Origin: JBCBKP01 sp038521625
GTDB taxonomy: Bacteria > Planctomycetota > Phycisphaerae > Phycisphaerales > UBA1924
Length of the DNA: 64,000 nucleotides
Assembly: GCA_038521625.1 (NCBI GenBank)
Contig: JBCBKP010000002.1
Coordinates: forward strand, 199,272 to 263,271
Reading direction: 5' to 3'
Shown in pieces: positions 8,809 through 18,037 of the stretch; within the stretch, counting starts at the first letter, position 1; each line of letters opens with the position of its first letter. The position numbers were made by a program, and so were the translations under genes. The notes beneath the pieces are model-generated. The model had not been told where the DNA came from. It searched no databases and saw nothing but the letters and a program-made list of their open reading frames with translations.

Positions 8809-9675
8809 TCACGCCGCCAGCTTCGCGACCGACGACAGCGGCCGGTACGCGAACGCCTGCGGCACCGAGAGCGCCTCGAACTGAGTCCCGACCTCGCGGA
8901 TCGACTCGGAGTGACCGATGAACAGCGTCCCGTCCGGGGCCAGCTGATCGAAGAACGTCCCGACGACCTGACGCTTCATCTCGTCGTCGAAGTAGATCAT
9001 GACGTTGCGGCAGAAGATCACGTCCCACGTGCCGTGGCGCTTCGCCGCGAGCCGGTCCTTCAGATTGTGCAGCTCGAACCGCACCATCTGACGGATCTTC
9101 GGGTCCAGCTCCCAGGTGGCGCCGACCTGCTTGAAGTACCGGCTCTTGATCAGGTCCGACGTCGTCCTCAGGGCGTAGTCGCTGTAGACGCCCGCGTTCG
9201 CGACGTTCAGCGCCTTCTCGGAGATGTCGGTTCCGAGGATCTCGATCGTCCAGTCGGAAAGACGGGCGCCCAGGCTCCGGTCCAGCTGCATCGCCAGCGT
9301 GAACGGCTCCTCGCCGCTCGAGCAGGCCGCCGACCAGACCCGCAGACGCTTGCTCGACGCCCGGGCCTCGAGCAGCTCCGGGAGCACGTGGTTCTCGAAC
9401 ACGTCCAGCTGCGGCTCGTTGCGGAAGAAGCTGGTCTCGTTGATCGTGACCCGGTTGAACATCTCCTGGAACTCGTCCGACTGGTACGGGCCCATCGTCA
9501 GGTACATGATGTACTGGTCGAAGTCCTCGATATCCAGCTCGCGGAGACGCTGGCTCAGGCGCGACTCCAGGATGTACTTCTTCGACTCGGGGAAGTGGAT
9601 CCCCGCTCGCTTGTAGATGATCTCGCTCAGCTGCTTGAACTGCGGAGCGCTCATCGTCACACGTGATGCGGTCAT
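8809..9675 (-). CDS. cheR: Chemotaxis methyltransferase CheR
   Basis: 288 residues. It uses S-adenosylmethionine to methylate glutamates on chemoreceptors. The N-terminal helical domain (about 1-80) precedes the SAM-binding domain with VWSAACSSGEEPFTLAM (SAM loop), ILGTDIS and DVIFCRNVMIYFD, all typical of CheR. The first ATG at 9675 is kept because GGGA lies upstream of it; a second ATG seven codons in has no ribosome site. No TPR extension is present and the C-terminus lacks a receptor-tethering motif. No methyl-accepting receptor gene lies in the window, so its substrates are encoded elsewhere. Confidence 0.95.
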   Translation of the reverse strand: MTASRVTMSAPQFKQLSEIIYKRAGIHFPESKKYILESRLSQRLRELDIEDFDQYIMYLTMGPYQSDEFQEMFNRVTINETSFFRNEPQLDVFENHVLPELLEARASSKRLRVWSAACSSGEEPFTLAMQLDRSLGARLSDWTIEILGTDISEKALNVANAGVYSDYALRTTSDLIKSRYFKQVGATWELDPKIRQMVRFELHNLKDRLAAKRHGTWDVIFCRNVMIYFDDEMKRQVVGTFFDQLAPDGTLFIGHSESIREVGTQFEALSVPQAFAYRPLSSVAKLAA

Positions 9676-9730
9676 GGAAGAGTCCCGTGTCAGAGGCTCC
9701 CGGCCGTCCGCCGGTCGCCAGCCTCGCCCG

Positions 9731-10240
9731 TCAGGCCGCCGAGGCGGCCGGTGCCGCGTCCAGCGCCGCGCCAGTCACCAAACGACGAAGGTCCAGCAGG
9801 ATCAGGAGCCGATCCTCGAGCTTCCCGACGCCCTTGATGAAATCCGTGTCGATCGAGGTCACCATGTCCGGCGCCGGATCCACGATCGCACGATCGATCC
9901 GCAGCACCTCGTGCACGCGGTCCACGATGAACCCAATCACCCGCGCGGAGATCTCCACCACGACGATCCGGTTGTGCTCGTTCCGCTCGCCCGGCGCCAG
10001 GCCGAACCGGCTCCGCAGGTCCATCACCGGGATGATCCGCCCGCGGAGATTGATCACGCCCTCGATCTCGGGAGGGCTCTGCGGCACCCGCGTCAGCTCG
10101 AGCATGCGGTTGATCTCGTGCACCGCGAGGATGTCCACCGCGAACTCCTCGCCGGCGACCTCGAAGGTCACAAGCTGGAGCTGCTGGTCGTCCACCGCGT
10201 CGATGCCGCCCTCCATCACGCTCTCATTCGCCTGACTCAT
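9731..10240 (-). CDS. cheW: Chemotaxis coupling protein CheW
   Basis: 169 residues forming one CheW domain that links receptors to CheA. Typical segments are LVTFEVAGEEFAVDILAVHE, VINLRGRIIPVMDLRSRFGL and VVVEISARVIGFIVDRVHEVLRI. A short N-terminal tail (MSQANESVMEG) and an Ala-rich C-terminal tail flank the domain. It is the second gene of the operon: 98 bases after cheB and 55 before cheR. Confidence 0.95.
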   Translation of the reverse strand: MSQANESVMEGGIDAVDDQQLQLVTFEVAGEEFAVDILAVHEINRMLELTRVPQSPPEIEGVINLRGRIIPVMDLRSRFGLAPGERNEHNRIVVVEISARVIGFIVDRVHEVLRIDRAIVDPAPDMVTSIDTDFIKGVGKLEDRLLILLDLRRLVTGAALDAAPAASAA

Positions 10241-10338
10241 TCGTGTGCTCCCCGGCAGTGCCGTCGATCCGGGCCAACGTCGGCTCGCCCGGCCCGCGGC
10301 TTGACGCCCTGAACGCGACTCACCCCGCAGTTACGCCC

Positions 10339-11415
10339 CTAGGCGGACCGGCGTGTCACACCCGCCCCCGCGCCCGGGGCGGGTGATAGACCCAACTCCG
10401 AGATCTGACGGACCGACTGCGCCAGCTGAGCCGGGCTCAGCGACGCCGCGCTCGTCCCTGTCTCGGTGAGCTTCTTGGGCATCCCGAACACCACGCACGT
10501 CTCGGGCGACTGCGTCAGCACGAGCCCCCCGGCCTTGGCGATCTGGCTCCCGCCGATGAACCCGTCGTCCCCCATCCCCGTCACGACGACCCCCGCGGCC
10601 AGCTGCCCGAACACCTGGGCGCCCGACGAGAGCAGCGCGTCCACGTTCGGCTTGAAGATCGTGCTCGCCGGCGCCGGACGGACCTGCAGCGAGGCGGCGG
10701 TCCGCCCGCCGGCGATCGTCGTGTTCAGGCCGCCCTCGGCGATGTACACGGTCCCGCCCTGGAGCGGCATCCCGTGCTTCGCGAGCACGACCTTCGTCGG
10801 GCTCAGCTCGTTCAATCGCTCCGCCAGGCTCGCCGTGAACTGGCTGGGCATGTGCTGCGCGACCACGACCGGGACGGAGTGGCGCGCCGGCAGGGCACGG
10901 ACCATCTCCTCGACGACCGGCGGTCCGCCGGTCGACGACCCGATCATCAGCACCCCGAATCGGCGACCCTGCAGCGCCGGAGGCTTTTTGGAAACGTTAC
11001 CGGAGCAACTCGCGACCCGCTTGGCGGCGATCGCGCGCAGCTTCGAGACCAGCTCCGCCTGGAACCCGGCCCCCTGCGTCGTCGCGCTGTCCTTCCCGAT
11101 CACGTCTGAGGCACCGCGGTGCAGCGCCTCGATCGCCACGCGCGTGCCCTCCGCGGTCAGCGTCGAGCACATGAGAACCGGCGGGGCTTTCTCCCCGAGC
11201 TCTTGCTTCATGGCCGTCAGCGTCGCGAGCCCGTCCATCACGGGCATCTCGACGTCGAGCGTCACGGCGTCCGGGCGGAGCTTCTTGATCTGGTCGATGC
11301 CGTCCCGCCCGTTCACCGCCTCGCCGACCACGCGGAGGTCCATCTGCTGCGACATCGCCCGCTCGAGGACGCGACGAACGAACGAGGAATCATCGATGAT
11401 CAGAACCCGCGTCAT
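10339..11415 (-). CDS. cheB: Protein-glutamate methylesterase CheB
   Basis: 358 residues, the first gene of the che operon. The receiver domain at 1-125 has the D8-D9 acidic pair and phosphoacceptor D54 (VTLDVEMPVMDG). The C-terminal methylesterase/deamidase domain (about 155-345) shows the catalytic Ser in MIGSSTGGPP, His in VVVAQHMPSQFT and Asp in VTGMGDDGF. It removes methyl groups placed by CheR and so sets adaptation. The 173 bases between this start and the tRNA-Leu gene must hold the operon promoter, but no convincing -35/-10 pair was found by eye. Confidence 0.95.
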   Translation of the reverse strand: MTRVLIIDDSSFVRRVLERAMSQQMDLRVVGEAVNGRDGIDQIKKLRPDAVTLDVEMPVMDGLATLTAMKQELGEKAPPVLMCSTLTAEGTRVAIEALHRGASDVIGKDSATTQGAGFQAELVSKLRAIAAKRVASCSGNVSKKPPALQGRRFGVLMIGSSTGGPPVVEEMVRALPARHSVPVVVAQHMPSQFTASLAERLNELSPTKVVLAKHGMPLQGGTVYIAEGGLNTTIAGGRTAASLQVRPAPASTIFKPNVDALLSSGAQVFGQLAAGVVVTGMGDDGFIGGSQIAKAGGLVLTQSPETCVVFGMPKKLTETGTSAASLSPAQLAQSVRQISELGLSPAPGAGAGVTRRSA

Positions 11416-11588
11416 GCAGCACCTCGGACGGCGACTTCGCCTCCGGGGGACTATCGGGGGTTCAGCAGACCGGCTTAATGCCGCCCGCGCCGCGCGGCGC
11501 CCAACGGCGCACCCCGCCGCGGTCGTCCGAGCCAGCCCCCGAACGGGGCGGCTCGATGAACACCAGCACCGGCATCAGAAATAGGAAT

Positions 11589-11671
11589 GCCCAGGAGAGG
11601 ACTCGAACCTCCACCCGGTTGCCCGGACTACCACCTCAAGGTAGCGCGTCTGCCAATTCCGCCACCTGGGC
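11589..11671 (-). tRNA. tRNA-Leu (anticodon GAG)
   Basis: An 83-nt tRNA on the minus strand. The acceptor stem GCCCAGG/CCTGGGC is perfect. The anticodon stem CTACC/GGTAG closes a TTGAGGT loop, which gives anticodon GAG. A long variable arm (TCCGGGCAACCGGG) marks a class II tRNA, and the T arm is GGAGG-TTCGAGT-CCTCT with one G-U pair. CCA is not encoded. Confidence 0.96.
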
Positions 11672-11830
11672 ATGAGGCCCGCGGAGGGCCGCGGGACGAC
11701 GACTGTAGAGGCCCGTCGGCCCCCGGTCGACCGGTCGCGCCCGCGCGGGACGCGACCAGAGCCCCCAGAACGGATATCGTCGCCAGGAGAGGTGATCGGA
11801 CCGCCCCGATAGGGAAAGGAAGCACCCGTC

Positions 11831-12295
11831 ATGTCCGTCACGGCACAGGGTTTCGGCCAGCTGCTCGAAAACGTCGCCCGCACGCTCGAGGGCGCGGGCG
11901 TCTTCGGCTCGATCGAGCTCGCCGAGGGTCGGCTCGAGTGCCGCGCCCAGGGTTCCGCCGAGCCGGCGACCTACCGCCTCGAGCTCGACGCCGGCACCCC
12001 GTACGTCGCCCTCGTCATGACCGACCGCTGGCAGAGCGAGTCGATCGAGGCCGATCTCATGCACTCGGGCGACAGCCTTGAGGAGCTGGTCGAGGAAGAA
12101 CTGGTCGATCAGGGCTACGAGGGCGGCAGCCTGAGCTTCGAGCACTTCCGGTCGGACGACATGCTCTTCACCTTCCGGAGCCCGCTCCCCGCGGACGCCG
12201 CATCGGACCCAGAGACCACGAAGAAGGTGCTCCTCGCCTACGAGGCGTGCTTCAGGCAGCTCGGCGACATGGACGCGTCGGGCGACGACGACTGA
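11831..12295 (+). CDS. Small acidic protein of unknown function
   Basis: 154 residues, very acidic (ending DMDASGDDD), with no signal peptide or membrane segment, so probably cytoplasmic. The alternating beta/alpha pattern and a helix rich in Glu/Leu (SLEELVEEELVDQ) faintly recall YbjN-like domains, but the likeness is too weak for a name. The ATG at 11831 is preceded by AAAGGAAGC, a good ribosome site. The glycosyltransferase gene starts 48 bases downstream on the same strand, so the two may form an operon. Confidence 0.7.
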   Translation: MSVTAQGFGQLLENVARTLEGAGVFGSIELAEGRLECRAQGSAEPATYRLELDAGTPYVALVMTDRWQSESIEADLMHSGDSLEELVEEELVDQGYEGGSLSFEHFRSDDMLFTFRSPLPADAASDPETTKKVLLAYEACFRQLGDMDASGDDD

Positions 12296-12343
12296 TTCCG
12301 CCGGCGTGCCCCGTTGGAACGGGCACCCCGCGAGGGCCGCTCG

Positions 12344-13876
12344 ATGAGAGTGCTGATGCTCGGCTGGGAGTTCCCGCCATTCATGGCGGGCGGCCTCGGC
12401 ACCGCTGTGTTCGGACTCACCCGCGCCCTCAACCGCGCCGGGCACCAGGTGCTCTACGTTCTCCCGAAACCGACCGGCGGCGCCATCGCCGAGCACGTCG
12501 CCCTCTACGGCTCCGACGCGATCGCCGAGCTTCTCCAGGGCCGGCGCACCGGCAACGTGACACTCGGGGACCCGTTCGAGGGACCCACCCCGCTCGCGGG
12601 TGATCCCGCCGCGACGCCCTCGAGCGCGAGCCCCGCGGAGCCCGGCGCCCCGGGCACGCGGTTCTTTCCGGTCGAGGCACCGTTCCAGAGCAGCTATGAC
12701 GGCGGGCTCGAGGCCGCCGGGACGCCCGAGGCGCAACGCCTCGGCGAGCTCGTCCGAGCGCTGGCGAGGTCCGGGCGCGGAGGCCCTCTCGGCGGCATCC
12801 CGACCCAGTCCGCTGAGACCCTCGGGCGGCTCATCGACGCCGGCGCCGAGGAACCCGCGGACGCGGGCGACGCCGACCCGCGACCCGCCGCCGGCCCGCT
12901 CGATTCGGCGATCGCCGCCGCGCAGGCCCTAGGACGTGACAACAGCCAGTACGGGCGGGACCTGATGGGCGACGCGGCCCGCTACGCCGAGATGGTCGCG
13001 GGGCTGGCCCGCACGCTCGAGTTCGACGTCGTTCATGCCCACGACTGGCTCACCTACCCCGCCGGGCTGGCGGTCCGCGCCGTCTCGGGCAAGCCCATGG
13101 TCGCCCACGTCCACGCCACCGAGTTCGACCGCTCGGGCAACAACATCAACCAGGCGGTCTACGACATCGAGCGGGCCGGCATCACCGCCGCCGACCGGAT
13201 CATCGTCGTCTCCAAGCTGACGCGCGAGCTCGCCCTCTCCCGCTACGGCGGCGACGAGGCCCGCACCGACGTCTGCTACAACGGCGTCGAGGGCAACGGC
13301 CACCAGCCGAGGGACGGCTCGAAGATCGAATCGAACGACAAGATCGTCCTCTTCCTCGGCCGCATCACCATGCAGAAGGGCCCCGAGTACTTCGTGCGTG
13401 CCGCAGCCCGCGTGCTCGAGAAGGTGGACAACGTCAAGTTTGTCGTCGCGGGCTCGGGCGACATGGCCGTCCGCATGATCGAGCACGCCGCGAGCCTCGG
13501 CATCGGGCACAAGGTGCTGTTCACCGGCTTCCTCCGCGGCGGCGACGTCGATCGCGTCTATCAGATGGCCGACTGCTACGTCATGCCGAGCGTCTCCGAG
13601 CCGTTCGGCATCGCCGCGCTCGAGGCGATCAAGCAGGACACGCCCGCGATCATCAGCAAGCAGTCGGGCGTCAGCGAGGTTCTGACCCACGCCCTGAAGG
13701 TCGATTTCTGGGACGTCGACGAGATGGCCAACAAGATCGTCGCCGTGCTCCGCCACCCCCCGCTCAGCCAGACGCTCCGCGAGCACGGGCCGATGGAGCT
13801 CCGGGCGCTCACCTGGGACGGCGCCGCCGAGAAGGTCGTCCGCACCTACGCGAAGGCCATCGCCGCGCCCCGCTGA
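12344..13876 (+). CDS. Glycosyltransferase, GT4/glycogen-synthase-like
   Basis: A 510-residue GT-B-fold glycosyltransferase. The N-terminal domain begins MRVLMLGWEFPPFMAGGLGT, the glycine-rich donor-side motif of glycogen synthase and related GT4/GT5 enzymes. The C-terminal domain has VLFLGRITMQKGPEYF and SVSEPFGIAALEAIKQ, the E(x7)E region that binds the nucleotide-sugar. Residues about 50-200 are a Pro/Ala/Gly-rich insertion not expected in the family. The ATG at 12344 is chosen over a TTG ten codons upstream because MRVLM is the usual family start. A role in alpha-glucan or other polysaccharide synthesis is likely; donor and acceptor cannot be told. Confidence 0.88.
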   Translation: MRVLMLGWEFPPFMAGGLGTAVFGLTRALNRAGHQVLYVLPKPTGGAIAEHVALYGSDAIAELLQGRRTGNVTLGDPFEGPTPLAGDPAATPSSASPAEPGAPGTRFFPVEAPFQSSYDGGLEAAGTPEAQRLGELVRALARSGRGGPLGGIPTQSAETLGRLIDAGAEEPADAGDADPRPAAGPLDSAIAAAQALGRDNSQYGRDLMGDAARYAEMVAGLARTLEFDVVHAHDWLTYPAGLAVRAVSGKPMVAHVHATEFDRSGNNINQAVYDIERAGITAADRIIVVSKLTRELALSRYGGDEARTDVCYNGVEGNGHQPRDGSKIESNDKIVLFLGRITMQKGPEYFVRAAARVLEKVDNVKFVVAGSGDMAVRMIEHAASLGIGHKVLFTGFLRGGDVDRVYQMADCYVMPSVSEPFGIAALEAIKQDTPAIISKQSGVSEVLTHALKVDFWDVDEMANKIVAVLRHPPLSQTLREHGPMELRALTWDGAAEKVVRTYAKAIAAPR

Positions 13877-13925
13877 GACGGTGTCTCGACCAGCCCGACT
13901 CAGCCCCCCGACTCGGCCCTCCGAC

Positions 13926-15281
13926 TCAGCCCATGTCGCGGTCTTGGAATAGCAGCACCGCGGCCCCGAGGAACACCACGATCTGCCCGCCCGCGTAGAG
14001 CAGCACCAGAGCGAAGTGGCTCGCGGGAATCGGGTTCACCTGCGTCACCGCGTCGACGAGCCAGAACGCGTGCATGTTCGGCACCAGCGCCCACGCGACC
14101 AGCGCGACCGGCCGGGTCTCCTGCGGCTCTGTGAAACACCAGTCGCCCCGCTCCGGCGCCCGGGAGATCGGCACCGCGGTGCGACCGACCTGACGCACGG
14201 TCAAGGTGCTCCCCTCGACCCGGGTCACGACCAGCGCGGGCGCGACCTCCTGGCCGAAGACGTCCCTCGATAGGTCCGTGCCCTCGGCCGGCGCGTCGAA
14301 CCCCGGCGTGACCATCCCGACGCCGTTCGGCGCCGGCGCGAAGTAGAACGGGTCGCCGACGCGGATCTCACGCTCCGACGCCACCTCCAGGCGGATCCGG
14401 TACTCGTCGCCGACCCGGCGGAGCCCATCGTGCGTCGGCTCGACCGGCGTCGAGGTCGCGATCGATCCGAAGGGCTCGTTCAGGAACGCGTGCCGCCCGA
14501 GGAAGTGGTTCGTGAGCAGCCCCAGAACCAGCACCCCGAGGCAGGCCACGATCGTCATCACCTGGCCGAGCCGGGTCGAGGCCGCGACCGCGACCGAGGT
14601 CATCACCAAGAGCGCCACCGCGATCGAGAGCGCCGCGAGCGTCACCTGCGGCTTGAACTCCTCCGCCGGGCTCTGGATCTCCCAGTCCGGCGTGAAGAAC
14701 ACGCTGAGCACGTACGCCAGGATGGTCAGCGGCAGCAGCGTCAGAACCGCGGTCTGCGGGAACGACCAGCCGTACATGAAGTTGCCGAAGCTCGCCAGAC
14801 CCAGCGAGAGCAGCAGCGCGAGCCCGCCGAAGAGAATGATCGGCCAGTCCACGTCGTCGGCGGCGGTCGACATCACCCCGTGCTGGATCGCGAACATCAG
14901 CGACAGCACCATGATCGTGATGCCGATCAGCATCGCGACCGAGACCCCGAGGTACTTCCCGACCACGACCGACGCCCGGCTGACCGGCTTGGAGACGATC
15001 GTCAGTACCGTCTTGTTCTCGATCTCCTCGCTGATCGTGTTCGTCGCGACGAACGCCGCCAGCACGATCCCGCAGATGAACACCGTCGAGAGCCCGAGCT
15101 CCAGGAGCAGCTTGTCGTCGCCGGTGACCTCGCCCGAGAGGTTGTTGTACCCCATCGAGAACCCCGCGGCGGCGGTCGTCAGGTACTCCAGGAGCCCGCA
15201 CAGCAGGATGATCACCAGGAAGATCGGCTGCCTCAGGCTCTCGGTCAGCGCGTTGCGGGCGATGGTCAGGGTCGCGAGCAT
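13926..15281 (-). CDS. ABC-2 type transporter permease
   Basis: A 451-residue integral membrane protein starting MLATLTIARNALTESLRQP, a typical start of ABC-2 permeases of the NosY/GldF-like group. There are about six membrane segments. A region of about 120 residues between the penultimate and last segments is probably extracytoplasmic (VEPTHDGLRRVGDEYRI onward). The conserved ABC-2 stretch NTISEEIENKTVLTIVSKPVS is the cytoplasmic coupling segment. The frame runs on upstream without a membrane or family match, so the ATG at 15281 is preferred. Its ATPase partner is not adjacent; the nearest ATPase is at 20491 on the other strand and could serve both permeases. Confidence 0.88.
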   Translation of the reverse strand: MLATLTIARNALTESLRQPIFLVIILLCGLLEYLTTAAAGFSMGYNNLSGEVTGDDKLLLELGLSTVFICGIVLAAFVATNTISEEIENKTVLTIVSKPVSRASVVVGKYLGVSVAMLIGITIMVLSLMFAIQHGVMSTAADDVDWPIILFGGLALLLSLGLASFGNFMYGWSFPQTAVLTLLPLTILAYVLSVFFTPDWEIQSPAEEFKPQVTLAALSIAVALLVMTSVAVAASTRLGQVMTIVACLGVLVLGLLTNHFLGRHAFLNEPFGSIATSTPVEPTHDGLRRVGDEYRIRLEVASEREIRVGDPFYFAPAPNGVGMVTPGFDAPAEGTDLSRDVFGQEVAPALVVTRVEGSTLTVRQVGRTAVPISRAPERGDWCFTEPQETRPVALVAWALVPNMHAFWLVDAVTQVNPIPASHFALVLLYAGGQIVVFLGAAVLLFQDRDMG

Positions 15282-15756
15282 GCTTGGGCGTTCTCCGCGG
15301 TGGCGGCGGACGCGCCGCCGGGCCCGATCGTTGGCCCCGCGTCCGACCCGCGTCGCCGGCGCTCGGCCGGCCCGGCTCCCGGCGGCCCCGCGGGCCGTCC
15401 GGTCGCCCGTCGATCGCTCCATCGAGATCGGCACGTTCGGGCGCGAACCGACCCGGGCCCGGTCCGTACGACGTGGGGCGCGCCGGGGTTCTCCGGGACT
15501 CGGGCCGACGCGGCGGGCTCGGCGCGGGAACAATGCAGGCCCGGCGGGCGTGTGCTGGGATCCGCGAGGCGGCCGCGGCCGGCGGCATCGCGGACCAGGC
15601 CGTCCTGAAGTCGGGGTGCCGCTCAGGTGATGCAGCACCGGCCGGGCCCGAGCGCGGCGGGCCGGCGCGGCGATCGGCACGGCAGCCAGGGGCAAGGCCG
15701 AGCGGCCCCGTCACCCCGGGACGGTTCGAACGACGGATGGCACCGACGGAGACGCG
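15282..15756. other. 475-base divergent intergenic region, no gene seen
   Basis: This lies between the ABC-2 permease (minus) and the first SPFH gene (plus) and should hold both promoters. It is extremely GC-rich. Open frames cross it on both strands but have no family match or ribosome site. No AT-rich -10 box, long hairpin or repeat stood out; only the GGAGAC ribosome site just before the ATG at 15757 is clear. Confidence 0.6.
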
Positions 15757-17925
15757 ATGACTGGCGATGTGCTGAGCTACCTGCGGGCGGTCCGGGTCAG
15801 CCTCTGGGGGCTGGTCTTCCAGTTCTTCATGGCGGTGGCCCTCCTCGTCTACGCGGTCTACGAGCGCGGGCACTCCATCGCGCAGACACCCGAGGTCAGC
15901 GGGAAGACCTTCCTCGCCGACCACGCCGCGGCCACCGCGGGCGTCTTCGCCGTCATCGGCCTGCCCGTCTGGCTGACGCTCGCGCTGCTCTTCGACCTCC
16001 ACCGGCGCGAGCGGCTCGAGGCGATCGAGGCGCAGCGGCTCGCCGAGGACGCCTCGGCCAGTGTCTTCGAGGAATCGGCCGCCGATCTCCGGGTCGCCGC
16101 CCGCCGCCTCGAGGGATTCCAGAAGTACGCCCTGCCGGTCCTCTCGCTGAGCGTCGCGGCATCGCTGCTGATCGTCGGCGCCGTCCGGTTCTCGCAGGCC
16201 GGCCCGCTCCTCTCGCTCGCCAACTTCACGATCCCGGTCTTCGAGGGCTGGGCGATCGCGGTCGGCGGCGGCACGGCCTTCGCCGGGTTCGTCTTCGCAC
16301 GCTTCGTCAGCGGCATGGCCAAGCAGCGCGTCTGGTCGGCCCTGCGGGCCGGCGCGAGCTACGCCGTCGGCACCGCCCTGCTCGGGCTGCTCCTCGCCAT
16401 CGCCCACTTCCTCGACCTGATCGCCGACCAGGACGCGCTGCTGCGTGCCGCGCAGCTGATCGTCCCCGGCGTGATGATCGCCCTGGGCGCCGAGTTCGTC
16501 CTGAACTTCGTGCTCAACCTCTACCGTCCCAGGCGCCCCGGCGAAGAGGACCGCCCGGCCTTCGACAGCCGGCTGCTCGGCCTCCTCGCCGCACCCGACA
16601 AGATCGCCGAGAACGTCGGCGAGGCGCTCAACTACCAATTCGGCGTCCGCGTCACCGAGACCTGGTTCTACCGGCTCGTCAAGGTCTGGTGGCCCGCCTT
16701 CGTCGGGGCCGCCGTCCTCGTCGTGTGGTCGATGACCGCGTTCGTGGTCATCCGGGAGGACCAGCGGGCGATCATCCTGGCCAACGGCCGGCCCGTCGCC
16801 GAGAACGTCGGCTCGGGCCTGCACCTCAAGTGGCCCTGGCCCTTCGGCACGGTCTACATCCCCGAGAGCGTGGTCGAGCTCCGCGACGCGGACGACCGCG
16901 GCGGTGTCACGGTCGAACGCTTCCGCTCGAAGACCGCCACCGGCGTCCGCACCATGAACCTCGGCACCAACCCGCCGAGCCCGAGCGCCCCCGCGATCCT
17001 CTGGACCAACGAGCACACCGACGTCGAGATCTTCAACATCGTCCAGCCGACCCGCCTGGCCGAGCTCGACCCGCCCGACGCGACCGAGGACGACCAGGGC
17101 GGCGCCGACCTCGCCATCGTCGCCCTCGAGGCGCCCGTGCTCTACTCCGTGCGCGACGTCGGGGCGTTCGATCGATTCGCCGTCCCCGAGGACCGCGACG
17201 AGCTGCTCAAGCTGATGGGCCAGCGCGAGGTCACCCAGATGCTCGGGTCGAGGTCGATCGACGAGATCCTGGGCGGCGACCGCATGGCCTTCGCGCACCG
17301 CGTCCGCGAGCGCCTCGAGCTCGCCTTCGGAGAGAACGGGCTGGACGCGGGGATCGAGATCCTCTCGATCACCACCGGCGTCGTCCACCCGCCGCAGAAG
17401 ACCGCCACGGGATTCGAGCGCGTCGTGCAGGCCGTGCCGATCCGGGATCGTCGCATCGAACAGGCCCGCAAGGACGAGATCGAGCTGCTCGCCGGCGTCG
17501 CGGGCAGCGTCGCCGCAGCCCGTCAGATCGTCGACGGCCTCAACGAGATCGAGGGACTCCGGGCCCTGGGCCGAGACGAGGCCGAGATCCGCCGGGCCGA
17601 GGTCGCCCTCCAGCAGCTCATCCAGCGGTCCGGCGGCGACGCCGGCCGCCTGCTCCTCGAGGCATCCTCGAAGCGCTGGGAGGCCAACATGGGCGCCCGG
17701 GCCAAGGCCGAGCGGTACCGGGGCGAGCTCGCCCTCTACCGCGCCTCGCCCGAGCTCTACATGGCCCGCAGCTACCTGAACTCGGTCCACAACGCGATGA
17801 GAGAGAGCCGCATCGTCTGGTACGGCAGGAACGTCCTCAGGCCGCGGATCGACATCGACCTGGAGACCACGGACACGAGCATCGGCGTCTTCGACCCCGA
17901 GGCGGGCGCGGCGCTCAACCCGTGA
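15757..17925 (+). CDS. Polytopic SPFH/Band 7 protein (HflK-like)
   Basis: 722 residues. The N-terminal part (about 1-250) has about five to six membrane segments, not found in E. coli HflK. A further membrane segment at about 310-335 leads into an SPFH domain (about 335-590: VVIREDQRAIILANGRPVAE, VEIFNIVQP, MLGSRSIDEILGG, GIEILSITTGVVHPP). An Ala/Glu/Arg-rich coiled coil follows. SPFH proteins form ring-like scaffolds in membranes and control proteases such as FtsH or local membrane order. It is first in a series of three SPFH genes followed by an ABC exporter. The 112-base gap to the next gene is short, so cotranscription is likely. Confidence 0.82.
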   Translation: MTGDVLSYLRAVRVSLWGLVFQFFMAVALLVYAVYERGHSIAQTPEVSGKTFLADHAAATAGVFAVIGLPVWLTLALLFDLHRRERLEAIEAQRLAEDASASVFEESAADLRVAARRLEGFQKYALPVLSLSVAASLLIVGAVRFSQAGPLLSLANFTIPVFEGWAIAVGGGTAFAGFVFARFVSGMAKQRVWSALRAGASYAVGTALLGLLLAIAHFLDLIADQDALLRAAQLIVPGVMIALGAEFVLNFVLNLYRPRRPGEEDRPAFDSRLLGLLAAPDKIAENVGEALNYQFGVRVTETWFYRLVKVWWPAFVGAAVLVVWSMTAFVVIREDQRAIILANGRPVAENVGSGLHLKWPWPFGTVYIPESVVELRDADDRGGVTVERFRSKTATGVRTMNLGTNPPSPSAPAILWTNEHTDVEIFNIVQPTRLAELDPPDATEDDQGGADLAIVALEAPVLYSVRDVGAFDRFAVPEDRDELLKLMGQREVTQMLGSRSIDEILGGDRMAFAHRVRERLELAFGENGLDAGIEILSITTGVVHPPQKTATGFERVVQAVPIRDRRIEQARKDEIELLAGVAGSVAAARQIVDGLNEIEGLRALGRDEAEIRRAEVALQQLIQRSGGDAGRLLLEASSKRWEANMGARAKAERYRGELALYRASPELYMARSYLNSVHNAMRESRIVWYGRNVLRPRIDIDLETTDTSIGVFDPEAGAALNP

Positions 17926-18037
17926 TGATGGGACGCGGACACCGAGATCCGGGGCGTCGAGGACGCGTCGGACAGAGCTCGAGCATCGGAGACAGCACGG
18001 GGCCCGCACGGCGCCCCGGCCTGAAAGGGAGCACGGC

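Noticed and set aside
14368..18009. A 1213-codon minus-strand open frame
   Set aside because: It is antisense to the first SPFH gene and crosses a permease gene in another frame; composition is Gly/Arg/Asp-rich with no domain.
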